A model generated the notes under the pieces. The model did not search any database, was not told the origin of the DNA, and was given only the letters and a program-made list of their open reading frames with translations. Below, in pieces: positions 48,517-55,869 of a stretch of DNA of 64,000 nucleotides (its first letter is position 1; each line of letters opens with the position of its first letter). Source of the stretch: Ollibium composti (GTDB taxonomy: Bacteria; Pseudomonadota; Alphaproteobacteria; Rhizobiales; Rhizobiaceae); the NCBI RefSeq assembly GCF_004801285.1, contig NZ_SSNY01000002.1, positions 248,001 through 312,000 on the forward strand, read 5' to 3'. The position numbers were made by a program, and so were the translations under genes.

Positions 48517-49938
48517 ATGCCACCCGTAAAGAAGGACGCCCGCCCGAAACGCGCCCGTACCCCTGCCTTCGTCAAGAACCTGCGTGGGGTCAAATCATGG
48601 AAGGAAGCCAGCGCCTGGCTCGAATGGCGCGGCATCGAGGATATCGAGTGCATCACGCCCGATCAGGCGGGCGTCGCCCGCGGCAAGATGATGCCGTCGA
48701 AGAAGTTCACCTCCAACACGTCTCTGGCGCTGCCGTCCGCCGTCTTCATGGCGACCATCTCGGGCGATTATCCCGAGGACGGCAACGGCTTCGTCTATCC
48801 CGAAGACGACGGCGACCTGAAACTTCTGCCGGACCTTTCCACGCTGACCGTGGTGCCGTGGGAGGAAGACCCGACAGCAGCCGTCATCTGCGACCTCGTC
48901 CACCAGGACGGCCGGCTGGTGGAGTTCACGCCCCGCAATGTGCTGAGGCGCGTGCTTGCCGCCTATGACAAGCGCGGCCTGAAGCCGGTCGTGGCGCCCG
49001 AGATCGAGTTTTATCTGGTTCGCAAGAATCCGGACCCGGACTATCCGCTGACGCCGCCGGTCGGCCGCTCCGGCCGCGCCATCGGCGGCGGCGCCGGCTA
49101 TTCCATCGCCGGCGTCAACGAGTTCGACGAGCTGATCGACGACATCTATCATTTCTCCGAGAGCCAGGGGCTGGAGATCGACACCCTGATCCACGAGGAG
49201 GGCGCCGGCCAGTTGGAGATCAACCTGCGCCACGGCGACCCTATCGAGCTTGCCGACCAGGTGTTCATGTTCAAGCGCACCATCCGCGAGGCGGCGCTGA
49301 AGCACGACACCTACGCCACCTTCATGGCGAAGCCGATCCAGGGCCAGCCGGGCTCGGCCATGCACATCCACCAGTCGATCATCGACAAGAAGACCGGCAA
49401 GAACATCTTCACCGCCGAGGACGGTTCGGAATCGGACGCCTTCTTCCATTTCATCGGCGGCATGCAGAAGCATGTGCCGAACGCGCTGGTGATGCTGGCG
49501 CCCTACGTCAATTCCTATCGCCGGCTGACGCAGGCGGCCTCCGCGCCGGTCAACAACAAGTGGGGCTACGACAACCGCACGACGGCCTTCCGCGTGCCGC
49601 GCTCGGACCCGGCGGCGCGGCGCGTGGAAAACCGCATCCCGTCCTCCGACGCCAATCCCTATCTGGCGCTCGCCGCTTCGCTCGCCTGCGGCCTGATCGG
49701 CATGACCAACAAGGCCAAGGCCGAACCTCCGGTTTTGACCACGGCCAACGAGGACGAGATCGACCTGCCGCGCGGGCTGCTCGAAGCCGTCGACCTGTTC
49801 GAGGCCGACGAGGAACTGGCGGCGGTGCTGGGAAAATCCTTCGCCACCACCTACGCCGCCATCAAGCGCGCCGAGTTCGAGACCTTCATGGAAGTGATCT
49901 CGCCGTGGGAGCGGGAGTATTTGTTGCTGAACGTGTGA
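48517..49938 (+). CDS. puuA: Glutamine synthetase family protein, gamma-glutamylpolyamine synthetase type (PuuA)
   Basis: 473-residue GS-fold ligase. Landmarks are APEIEFYLVRKNPDPDYPLTPPVGRSGR, IHEEGAGQLEINLRHGD, GSAMHIHQSI, NNKWGYDNRTTAFRVPRSDPAARRVENRIPSSDANPYLALAA. The NPDPDYPL...GRSGR insertion and the shortened adenylylation region are those of PuuA-type enzymes that gamma-glutamylate putrescine rather than make glutamine. A puuB-type oxidase follows, now separated by a four-helix-bundle cassette. ATG 48517 is preferred; a TTG lies one codon upstream. The N-terminal KKDARPKRARTPA tail is basic and disordered. Confidence 0.88.
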   Translation: MPPVKKDARPKRARTPAFVKNLRGVKSWKEASAWLEWRGIEDIECITPDQAGVARGKMMPSKKFTSNTSLALPSAVFMATISGDYPEDGNGFVYPEDDGDLKLLPDLSTLTVVPWEEDPTAAVICDLVHQDGRLVEFTPRNVLRRVLAAYDKRGLKPVVAPEIEFYLVRKNPDPDYPLTPPVGRSGRAIGGGAGYSIAGVNEFDELIDDIYHFSESQGLEIDTLIHEEGAGQLEINLRHGDPIELADQVFMFKRTIREAALKHDTYATFMAKPIQGQPGSAMHIHQSIIDKKTGKNIFTAEDGSESDAFFHFIGGMQKHVPNALVMLAPYVNSYRRLTQAASAPVNNKWGYDNRTTAFRVPRSDPAARRVENRIPSSDANPYLALAASLACGLIGMTNKAKAEPPVLTTANEDEIDLPRGLLEAVDLFEADEELAAVLGKSFATTYAAIKRAEFETFMEVISPWEREYLLLNV

Positions 49939-49944
49939 GGATTT

Positions 49945-49982
49945 AGGGCAATAAGGCGGTAGGGCAGTAAGGCAATAGGGGG
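49945..49982 (+). repeat. Left octamer array of the four-helix-bundle cassette
   Basis: Four tandem 8-bp units fitting A(A/G)GGC(A/G)(A/G)T at 49945-49976, followed by a partial AGGGGG unit. The array starts 7 bp after the puuA stop and ends 1 bp before the ATG of the four-helix-bundle gene, so its G-run probably supplies the ribosome site. The inverted partner is at 50363. Confidence 0.85.
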
Positions 49983-49983
49983 C

Positions 49984-50358
49984 ATGCCTGCGCGGATTGA
50001 ATCCTACAGAGATATGGTCGTGTGGCAGCAGGCGGTGGATTTGGCTGTCGCGGTCTATACCGTAACGAAGGCATGGCCGAGAGAAGAACTCTACGGGCTG
50101 ACGTCGCAAGCGCGACGTGCGGCAACGTCGGTTCCGGCCAACATCGCCGAAGGTTTCGCACGCGAGAACCGCGGTTCCTATATGCAATTTCTCAAAATCG
50201 CCCAAGGCTCGCTCAAGGAACTTGAGACGCATCTCATCATAGCGCAACGTATCGGACTGGTGACCAAGCAATCCACTGCCGATCTGCTCGCCCGATCGGA
50301 AAGTGTCGGCAAACTTCTCAGATTGCTGATCCGCAAGTTGTCGGGAGATCTATCGTGA
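49984..50358 (+). CDS. Four helix bundle protein (S23 ribosomal intervening-sequence protein family)
   Basis: 124-residue all-helical protein. IESYRDMVVWQQAVDLAVAVYTVTK opens helix 1 (the W-Q-A-x-x-L pattern of the family), YGLTSQARRAATSVPANIAEGFAR is the hallmark RRA..S...NIAEG helix, and FLKIAQGSLKELETHLIIAQRIG is helix 3. Members form pentameric barrels; one, Avd, assists reverse transcriptases of diversity-generating retroelements, but most have no known role. Here no reverse transcriptase is near. The gene lies alone inside inverted octamer arrays between two polyamine genes and shows lower GC than them, suggesting acquisition. Confidence 0.9.
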   Translation: MPARIESYRDMVVWQQAVDLAVAVYTVTKAWPREELYGLTSQARRAATSVPANIAEGFARENRGSYMQFLKIAQGSLKELETHLIIAQRIGLVTKQSTADLLARSESVGKLLRLLIRKLSGDLS

Positions 50359-50362
50359 TCAT

Positions 50363-50394
50363 ACTGCCCTATTGCCTTACTGCCCTATTGCCTT
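50363..50394 (-). repeat. Right octamer array of the four-helix-bundle cassette
   Basis: Four 8-bp units alternating ACTGCCCT and ATTGCCTT, i.e. the reverse complement of the left array's AGGGCAGT/AAGGCAAT units. The array ends 4 bp before the puuB ATG at 50399 and leaves no Shine-Dalgarno sequence there. Confidence 0.85.
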
Positions 50395-50398
50395 TCGC

Positions 50399-51685
50399 AT
50401 GACCTACCAATCCCCCATCTCCCCCGGCCGTTCCTGGTACGAAGACACCGCAGGTGCGCGGCCGGACTATCCGGCGCTCGACGGCGACCGGGCTTGCGAC
50501 GTCGTCATCGTCGGCGGCGGCTTCACCGGCCTGTCGGCGGCAACGCATCTGGCGAAGGCCGGCACCAATGTCGTGCTGGTCGAGGCGCACCGCTTCGGCG
50601 ACGGCGCCTCCGGGCGCAACGGCGGCCAACTCGGCACTGGCCAGCGCGCCTGGGCCGAGGAACTGGAGGCCGAATACGGCTTTTCCCGCGCCAGGGCGCT
50701 GTTCGACCTTGCCGAGGAGGCCAAGGCACACCTGCTGGAATTCGCGCAAGCCAACGCCATAGACATCGACTATCGGCCGGGCCAGATGTCGGTGGCGCAC
50801 AAGCCGCGCTATGTCGACGCCTACCGCAAGCACGCCGAACTGATGGCGGGCCGCTTCGGCTATCCGCACATCGCCTTCATGGACCGACAGGAAACCGCCG
50901 AGCGGCTCGGCTCCCAGGCCTTCTTCGGCGGCGTGCGCGACACCGGCACCGGTCATATCCATCCCTTGAAGCTGGTCGTCGGCACGGCGCGGGTGGCCGC
51001 CGGCGCCGGCGCGCATCTGTTCGAGAACACGCCGGTCACCGGCATTTCTTCGTCGGGCGGCAAGGTGCGGGTGACGACGCCGCGCGGCACCGTAACGGCA
51101 GACAAGTGCCTGGTCGCCGTCAACGCCTATGGCGGCACGCTGGAGCCGGTGAGCGCCGCGCACGTCATGCCGATCGGCTCCTTCATCGGCGCCACCGTGC
51201 CTTTGGGCGCCGACAGCCCGGTGCTGCCGGGCTGGGAAGCGGTGGACGATTCCCGCTTCGTCGTGCGCTATTTCCGCAAGGCGCCGGACGGCCGGCTCCT
51301 GTTCGGCGGCCGCGAGATCTACGCCGTCAACGATCCGAAGGACATCCACATCCATATCCGCCGCCAGATCGCCGAAATCTATCCGCAGCTGAAGGATGTC
51401 GAGATTACCCATGGCTGGGGCGGTTATGTCGGCATCACCCTGCCGAGGAAGCCGTTCGTGCGCGAGGTCATGCCGAACGTCATTTCCGCCGGCGGCTATT
51501 CCGGCCACGGCGTCATGCTGTCCAACTTCGTCGGCAAGCTCTATGCCGAGACCGTCTCGGGCAACCGCGACCGGCTGAAGCTGATCGAGGACCTGAAGAT
51601 ACCGCCGTTCCCCGGCGGCCGGCGCTTGCGCGCGCCGCTGCTGTTTCTGGCGCTCAACTGGTATGCGTTGCGCGATCGCCTGTGA
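50399..51685 (+). CDS. puuB: FAD-dependent oxidoreductase, gamma-glutamylputrescine oxidase type (PuuB)
   Basis: 428-residue DAO-family flavoenzyme. The N-terminal SPGRSWYEDTAG precedes the dinucleotide-binding motif VVIVGGGFTGLSAATHLAKAG and the ribose-binding Glu in VVLVEAHR; ASGRNGGQLGTGQR is the family flavin segment, and GYSGHGVMLSNFVGKLYAE is the C-terminal FAD contact. This pattern is typical of PuuB/OrdL enzymes that oxidise gamma-glutamylputrescine to the aldehyde. Its ribosome site seems to have been replaced by the octamer array; ATG 50399 is chosen because the frame upstream to 50372 is array sequence. It follows puuA in function. Confidence 0.88.
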   Translation: MTYQSPISPGRSWYEDTAGARPDYPALDGDRACDVVIVGGGFTGLSAATHLAKAGTNVVLVEAHRFGDGASGRNGGQLGTGQRAWAEELEAEYGFSRARALFDLAEEAKAHLLEFAQANAIDIDYRPGQMSVAHKPRYVDAYRKHAELMAGRFGYPHIAFMDRQETAERLGSQAFFGGVRDTGTGHIHPLKLVVGTARVAAGAGAHLFENTPVTGISSSGGKVRVTTPRGTVTADKCLVAVNAYGGTLEPVSAAHVMPIGSFIGATVPLGADSPVLPGWEAVDDSRFVVRYFRKAPDGRLLFGGREIYAVNDPKDIHIHIRRQIAEIYPQLKDVEITHGWGGYVGITLPRKPFVREVMPNVISAGGYSGHGVMLSNFVGKLYAETVSGNRDRLKLIEDLKIPPFPGGRRLRAPLLFLALNWYALRDRL

Positions 51686-51846
51686 ACAGGGCGCACCGCG
51701 AAGAACGCCGGCGTAGTAATGCCACAATTAATGCGTTAACTTATTCAACCGGCTAGACCTTCCGATAGAGGAGGTGCCGTCGCGAAACAGTCGGGACCGA
51801 TGCGAGCCGCAGCGTTATTTGCTCCGGAAGAGAACGTCGGCCCTCC

Positions 51847-52734
51847 ATGGAGGTTGCTGGAGTGAAGGGGCTTTTCGGTTTCGGCTCTCCGAAGCAGCGG
51901 CGCTTTGCCATGCAGTTCGGCTATGCCGCCCGGCCGTCCTTCTGGCAGGAACTCAAGGCCAATTCCCATCTCGTCATTGCCGCGGTCGGCACTATGGCTC
52001 TGCTCGGCGTCGCCGGCACAGCTCTGTGGCTCGCCATGCCCTCCGGCGACAGGCCGGCCTTCGCCGAACCCAAACCGCAGGCGGAGGCCGCCGCCGAAGC
52101 GCCGGCCGCCGAACAGGCTGAAACCGTCGCCGCAAATTCAAAAGCCGTGGTGACCGACGACGCCTCGGTGGTGTCGAGCCAGGTGGCGCCGAAGGCCGAT
52201 GCGGTGAGGCCGGCCGAGGCCGCCGAGGCCGATATCGCCGCTTTGCCGCGCAACGATCCGCGCTGGACGGGCGAGGGCAAGCCGCCCCCCGCCATCGACG
52301 CCAAGGCGGTCGCGGTGCAGACGAACGACGGCGCCAAGACGGCTTTCGCCGAGGAGGACGGCGCCGCGAAGGGCGCGGTTGCCGGTGACAAGACCGCGGC
52401 CGATGCCGCGAATGAGCAGGCTGCCGCCGCACCGTCGACCGACGATGACGAGACGGCGGCCGACTCTCATTCCGATCCCGATCCGAAGGCGGCGACGGCG
52501 GCGATCCCCGCGGCCCGGCCGGAGCCGCCGGCCAATGAGGCGGGCGCCGCCGCGAACGGCCATATCCTGCGCGCCGTCACCATGCGCTCCGGCCCGAAGA
52601 AGGGGGCTGCGGCCATTGGCACCATCCCGGCGAAAACGGCGGTCCAGGTGATCTCGTGCAAGTCCTGGTGCGAGGTCGTCTACAAGGGCCGGCACGGCTT
52701 CATCTACAAGAGCTTCGTCCGCCGCGACGGCTGA
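51847..52734 (+). CDS. Membrane-anchored SH3b-domain protein
   Basis: 295 residues: a short cytoplasmic N-terminus, one membrane helix (SHLVIAAVGTMALLGVAGTALWLAMP), a long Ala/Glu/Asp/Pro-rich periplasmic linker (about residues 70-235) and a C-terminal bacterial SH3 domain (LRAVTMRSGPKKGAAAIGTIPAKTAVQVISCKSWCEVVYKGRHGFIYKSFV). The SH3b part, with two Cys that may bond, would bind cell-wall peptide or a partner protein. The start may be ATG 51847 or GTG 51862, the latter with TGGAG close upstream. Not recognised as a named gene; related architectures occur throughout Rhizobiales. Confidence 0.8.
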   Translation: MEVAGVKGLFGFGSPKQRRFAMQFGYAARPSFWQELKANSHLVIAAVGTMALLGVAGTALWLAMPSGDRPAFAEPKPQAEAAAEAPAAEQAETVAANSKAVVTDDASVVSSQVAPKADAVRPAEAAEADIAALPRNDPRWTGEGKPPPAIDAKAVAVQTNDGAKTAFAEEDGAAKGAVAGDKTAADAANEQAAAAPSTDDDETAADSHSDPDPKAATAAIPAARPEPPANEAGAAANGHILRAVTMRSGPKKGAAAIGTIPAKTAVQVISCKSWCEVVYKGRHGFIYKSFVRRDG

Positions 52735-52758
52735 GCGCCGCCCGCAAATCTCGGCTGC

Positions 52759-53508
52759 TCAGATGCAGCGGCCGCCATCTACTTCCAGCGCCACGCCGGT
52801 GATGAAGGCTGCCTCGTCGGAGGCCAGCCACAATGCGGCGTTGGCGATGTCGAGCGGTGTCGAAAGCCGTCCGAGCGGGATCGAAGCGCGGAATTTGGCG
52901 CGCAGTTCCGGCGTGTCCTCCCCCATGAACTGCGCCAGCATGCCGGTGTCGCCGGCGACGGGGCACAGACAGTTGACGCGGATGTTCTTCGGCGCCAGCT
53001 CCACCGCCATCGACTTGGTTGCGGTGATCGCCCAGCCTTTGGAGGCGTTGTACCAGGTCAGCCCCGGCCGCGGCCTCAGGCCAGCCGTGGAAGCGGTGGT
53101 CAGGATGACGCCGCCGCCCTGGCTTTCCATGATCGGCACGACGGTCAGCGCGGCGTGGTAGATCGCCTTCATGTTGACGGCGGTGATGAGATCGAAGGTC
53201 GCCTCGTCGACGCCCAGCATGTCGCCGTTGCGGTGGGTGAAGCCGGCATTGTTGACCATGATGTCGATGCGGCCGAAGGCGTCCAGCGCCGATTTCGCCA
53301 TTTCCTCGAATTCCGAAGCCTGCGACACGTCGGTCTGCGTCCAGATGGCGGCCTTGCCGATCTCGCCGGCGACGCGCTCGGCGCCCTTGGCGTTGATGTC
53401 GGAGACGACCACACGGGCGCCTTCCTCAGCGAAGCGCCGCGCCATGCCTTCGCCGAAGCCGGAAGCGGCACCGGTGATGACGGCCACCTTGTCTTTCAGT
53501 CTGTTCAT
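52759..53508 (-). CDS. Short-chain dehydrogenase/reductase
   Basis: 249-residue classical SDR. The cofactor motif TGAASGFG is at residues 12-19, NNAG at 86-89, catalytic Ser140, Tyr153 and Lys157 (YNASK), and the tail SDEAAFITGVALEVDGGRCI is typical of FabG/glucose-1-dehydrogenase-like enzymes. The start codon overlaps the hepT stop by 4 bases, and AAAGGA within hepT is its ribosome site. It ends a minus-strand run dehydrogenase-mntA-hepT-SDR. The substrate is unknown; context suggests a carbonyl from polyamine or amino-alcohol catabolism. Confidence 0.9.
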   Translation of the reverse strand: MNRLKDKVAVITGAASGFGEGMARRFAEEGARVVVSDINAKGAERVAGEIGKAAIWTQTDVSQASEFEEMAKSALDAFGRIDIMVNNAGFTHRNGDMLGVDEATFDLITAVNMKAIYHAALTVVPIMESQGGGVILTTASTAGLRPRPGLTWYNASKGWAITATKSMAVELAPKNIRVNCLCPVAGDTGMLAQFMGEDTPELRAKFRASIPLGRLSTPLDIANAALWLASDEAAFITGVALEVDGGRCI

Positions 53509-53858
53509 GAACGTCCTTTCGCCTGTCCGCTTTCCTGGCGAACGGCATTTTCCAATGTATGCAGATGGTCGCGCACAGTATCCCACAGGATGCTTGCCAG
53601 CACGTCCTCATAGTCGTGGCGATAGATGTTCCCGGCACCGGCGATCTGCTTCCATGGCACGTCGGGATGACGGGATTTCAAGTCGTCGGGCAGGCGTCGC
53701 ACGGCCTCGGAAACGATCTCCAGACAACGCGTCACGGCATAGAGCGTCCGCTCGTCCTCTGCGAAGGTTTCATAGGCCATGCCCTCGATGAACCGGCGCG
53801 CGAGCGTGATGTTGTGGTGAATGGCGACGAGGACGCGCTCAGGGTCTTCAGAAGGCAT
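53505..53858 (-). CDS. hepT: HepT-like HEPN toxin (DUF86)
   Basis: 117-residue all-helical HEPN-domain protein. ERTLYAVTRCLEIVSEAVRRLPDDLKSRHPDVPWKQIAGAGNIYRHDYEDVLASILWDTVRDHLHTLENAV is the DUF86 core. The catalytic RX4HXY motif of HEPN RNases appears as G76-N-I-Y-R-H81-D-Y83, so the first Arg is Gly; this GNIYRHDY variant, as I recall, is common in alphaproteobacterial members. HepT toxins are neutralised by MntA through AMPylation of the HEPN Tyr. Its start overlaps the mntA stop by 11 bases, and its stop overlaps the SDR start. Confidence 0.85.
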   Translation of the reverse strand: MPSEDPERVLVAIHHNITLARRFIEGMAYETFAEDERTLYAVTRCLEIVSEAVRRLPDDLKSRHPDVPWKQIAGAGNIYRHDYEDVLASILWDTVRDHLHTLENAVRQESGQAKGRS

Positions 53859-54144
53859 AGATGGCGTCGTTCAGCGCTGCCGGCTTCACATAAGGCTTCA
53901 ATCCAGCTCTGTTGACGACATCGACCGGCGTCTCGAAAAGCCCGGCGATATAGTCCTTCAAACCGACATAATCGAAAACGCTCAGGTGAGCTTCGGGATC
54001 AAGGTCGATCAGGATGTCTATATCGCTGTTCGACTGAGCCTCGTCGCGCGCGACCGAGCCGAATAAGGCAAGGTGCACCACGCCTTGCCTATTCAACTCG
54101 TCCTTGTGCCGTCTCAAAGTGGCTATAACGTCCTGCCGATCCAT
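53848..54144 (-). CDS. mntA: MntA-like antitoxin (minimal nucleotidyltransferase)
   Basis: 98-residue protein with the nucleotidyltransferase motif GSX10DXD: Gly29-Ser30 and Asp41/Asp43 in LFGSVARDEAQSNSDIDILIDLD. The third Asp may be Asp75 in PVDVV. It begins MDRQDVIATLRRHKDELNRQGV, the usual start of the family. MntA AMPylates the neighbouring HepT and holds it inactive. The frame is open far upstream through dehydrogenase antisense sequence, but ATG 54144 marks the domain start. The pair is inserted between an aldehyde dehydrogenase and an SDR gene. Confidence 0.85.
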   Translation of the reverse strand: MDRQDVIATLRRHKDELNRQGVVHLALFGSVARDEAQSNSDIDILIDLDPEAHLSVFDYVGLKDYIAGLFETPVDVVNRAGLKPYVKPAALNDAIYAF

Positions 54145-54200
54145 GGCATCCAAGATAGCGTCTGCCCCTTCGTTGTTCAATTCAGCGAATGCCCACCTGC

Positions 54201-55676
54201 TCACCCATGGTTGAACACAACCGTCTTGGTTGCCGACATGTCGTAGAGGGCCTCGAACCCTTTCTCGCGGCCGTGGCCGGAGCGCTTGAAGCCGCCGAAG
54301 GGAAGTTCGATGCCGCCGCCGGCGCCGTAGCCGTTGACGAACACCTGGCCGGAGCGGACGCGCTTGGCGAGCCGATGCTGGCGCGCGCCGTCCTTCGTCC
54401 AGATGCCTGCGACCAACCCGTATTCGGTGCCGTTGGCGAGCCGCACGGCTTCCTCCTCGCCGTCGAAGGAAAACAGGGTCAGCACCGGGCCGAACACTTC
54501 TTCCTGCGCGATGGTCGAGGAAGGCTCGACGGCGCCGAACAGGGCCGGCGCGAAGTAGTAGCCGCCCTCCGGCGCGCCCTTGGCGACCGAGCCGCGCGCC
54601 AGCACTTTGGTCCCGGCCTGCTCGGCTTCGGCGGCCATGGCCGACACGCGCTGCTGCTGGCGTCGGTTGATGAGCGCGCCGAGGTCGAGGTCGGCGTCGT
54701 GCGGGCCGGCGACCAGTTTGGAAAAGCGCTCGGCGAGGGCGGCGGCGACATGATCGTAGATCGGCTTTTCGATCAGCACCCGGCTGCCGGCCGAGCAGGT
54801 CTGGCCGCCGTTCTGGATGATGGCGTTGACCAGCACCGGCAGCGCCTTGTCGAGGTCGGCGTCGGCGAAGACGATCTGCGGGGACTTGCCGCCGAGTTCC
54901 ATGGTGACGCCACGATTGTTGGCGGCTGCCGCCTGCTGGATCGCCGTGCCGGTGGCCGGCGAGCCGGTGAAGGTGACGTAGTCGACCATCGGATGGGCGG
55001 AAAGGGCCGCGCCCGCGTCGCGGCCGTAGCCGGTAACGACGTTGAAGACGCCCTCGGGAAAACCCGCTTCCAGCGCGAGTTCCGCGATGCGGATGGTGGT
55101 CAGCGAGGCGTCTTCCGCCGGCTTGACCACCAGCGTGTTGCCCATGGCGAGCGCCGCACCGGCGACGCGGGCGAGGATCTGCAACGGATAGTTCCAGGGA
55201 ATGATGCCGGCGACCACGCCATGCGGCTCGCGCAAGGTCAGCGCCGTGTAGCCATCGAGGAAGGGAATGGTGTCGCCGTGGATCTTGTCGGCCGCGCCGC
55301 CGTAGAACTCGTAGTAGCGCATCGTCGCCGTGACGTCCGCCTTGCCCTGTCTGGCCGGTTTGCCGGTGTCGCGCGATTCCAGCGCCGCCAGTTCCTCGCC
55401 GTGCTTCTCGACCAGAAGGCCGAGGCGGGTAAGCAGCCGGCCGCGTTCCACCGCCGGCGTCTTCGACCACGGCCCGTCGTCGAAAGCGGTGCGGGCGGCG
55501 CGCACGGCAAGATCGATGTCCTCCTTGCCCGCTGCCGGGATCGAGGCGAAATTTTCGCCGTCGGACGGGCAGGCGACGTCGAGGCGCTCGCCCGACAGCG
55601 CGTCCGCCTGCCTGCCGCCGATGACCTGCCGCCAGGCGCGCCCTTCGGCGGCTCTGCTGGAAAGAGGCTTGTCCAT
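54201..55676 (-). CDS. Aldehyde dehydrogenase (PuuC/BetB-like)
   Basis: 491-residue NAD(P)-dependent aldehyde dehydrogenase. Landmarks are the oxyanion Asn in IIPWNYPLQ, the cofactor glycine motif VTFTGSPATGTAI, general-base Glu260 in TMELGGKSP, nucleophile Cys294 in GQTCSAGSR and FGPVLTLFSFDGEEEAV, with tail PFGGFKRSGHGREKG. Near puuA/puuB it is a good candidate for gamma-glutamyl-gamma-aminobutyraldehyde dehydrogenase (PuuC); betaine-aldehyde or other amino-aldehyde substrates are alternatives. GAGAACGCG lies before ATG 55676. It leads the minus-strand run that includes mntA, hepT and the SDR. Confidence 0.92.
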   Translation of the reverse strand: MDKPLSSRAAEGRAWRQVIGGRQADALSGERLDVACPSDGENFASIPAAGKEDIDLAVRAARTAFDDGPWSKTPAVERGRLLTRLGLLVEKHGEELAALESRDTGKPARQGKADVTATMRYYEFYGGAADKIHGDTIPFLDGYTALTLREPHGVVAGIIPWNYPLQILARVAGAALAMGNTLVVKPAEDASLTTIRIAELALEAGFPEGVFNVVTGYGRDAGAALSAHPMVDYVTFTGSPATGTAIQQAAAANNRGVTMELGGKSPQIVFADADLDKALPVLVNAIIQNGGQTCSAGSRVLIEKPIYDHVAAALAERFSKLVAGPHDADLDLGALINRRQQQRVSAMAAEAEQAGTKVLARGSVAKGAPEGGYYFAPALFGAVEPSSTIAQEEVFGPVLTLFSFDGEEEAVRLANGTEYGLVAGIWTKDGARQHRLAKRVRSGQVFVNGYGAGGGIELPFGGFKRSGHGREKGFEALYDMSATKTVVFNHG

Positions 55677-55795
55677 CGCGTTCTCCTTTTCTGTCGTGGC
55701 CGCGCTATATCATAGTGCGGCGCCAGCGACATCGCACTCTTGCCGGTCATGAGGTCGGCACAGTGGGCCAGTAGAAAGGGCGCTGCTGTGACACC

Positions 55796-55808
55796 TTGCC
55801 ACTGGCAA
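55796..55808. promoter_or_regulatory. Palindrome upstream of zwf
   Basis: TTGCCACTGGCAA is a perfect 13-bp palindrome, 61 bp ahead of the zwf ATG and followed by an AT-rich tract (AAATTTAAATCGATTAGA) that probably contains the promoter. It is a plausible operator for a sugar-responsive regulator; no regulator gene is adjacent. Confidence 0.4.
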
Positions 55809-55869
55809 ATTTAAATCGATTAGATTATACCGGCCCCGTCGCATCGACCGGCCTTTGAGCGAACAGAGC

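Larger units (their letters stand above)
49945..50394. mobile_element. Four-helix-bundle cassette with inverted octamer arrays (450 bp)
   Basis: A single small gene (49984-50358) is bounded by two 32-bp arrays of 8-bp units in inverted orientation. The unit fills the space between puuA and puuB almost exactly: 6 bp from the puuA stop and 4 bp from the puuB start. The enclosed gene is less GC-rich than its neighbours, by eye. Four-helix-bundle (S23-IVP/Avd-like) genes are scattered widely in bacteria and often near repeats, so a compact transposing or gene-conversion-borne cassette is inferred. No transposase, reverse transcriptase or clear target duplication is seen. Confidence 0.6.

Noticed and set aside
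49945..50394. Octamer arrays as a CRISPR or as part of a diversity-generating retroelement
   Set aside because: Units are only 8 bp without spacers, and although the enclosed protein is Avd-like there is no reverse transcriptase, template repeat or variable repeat nearby.
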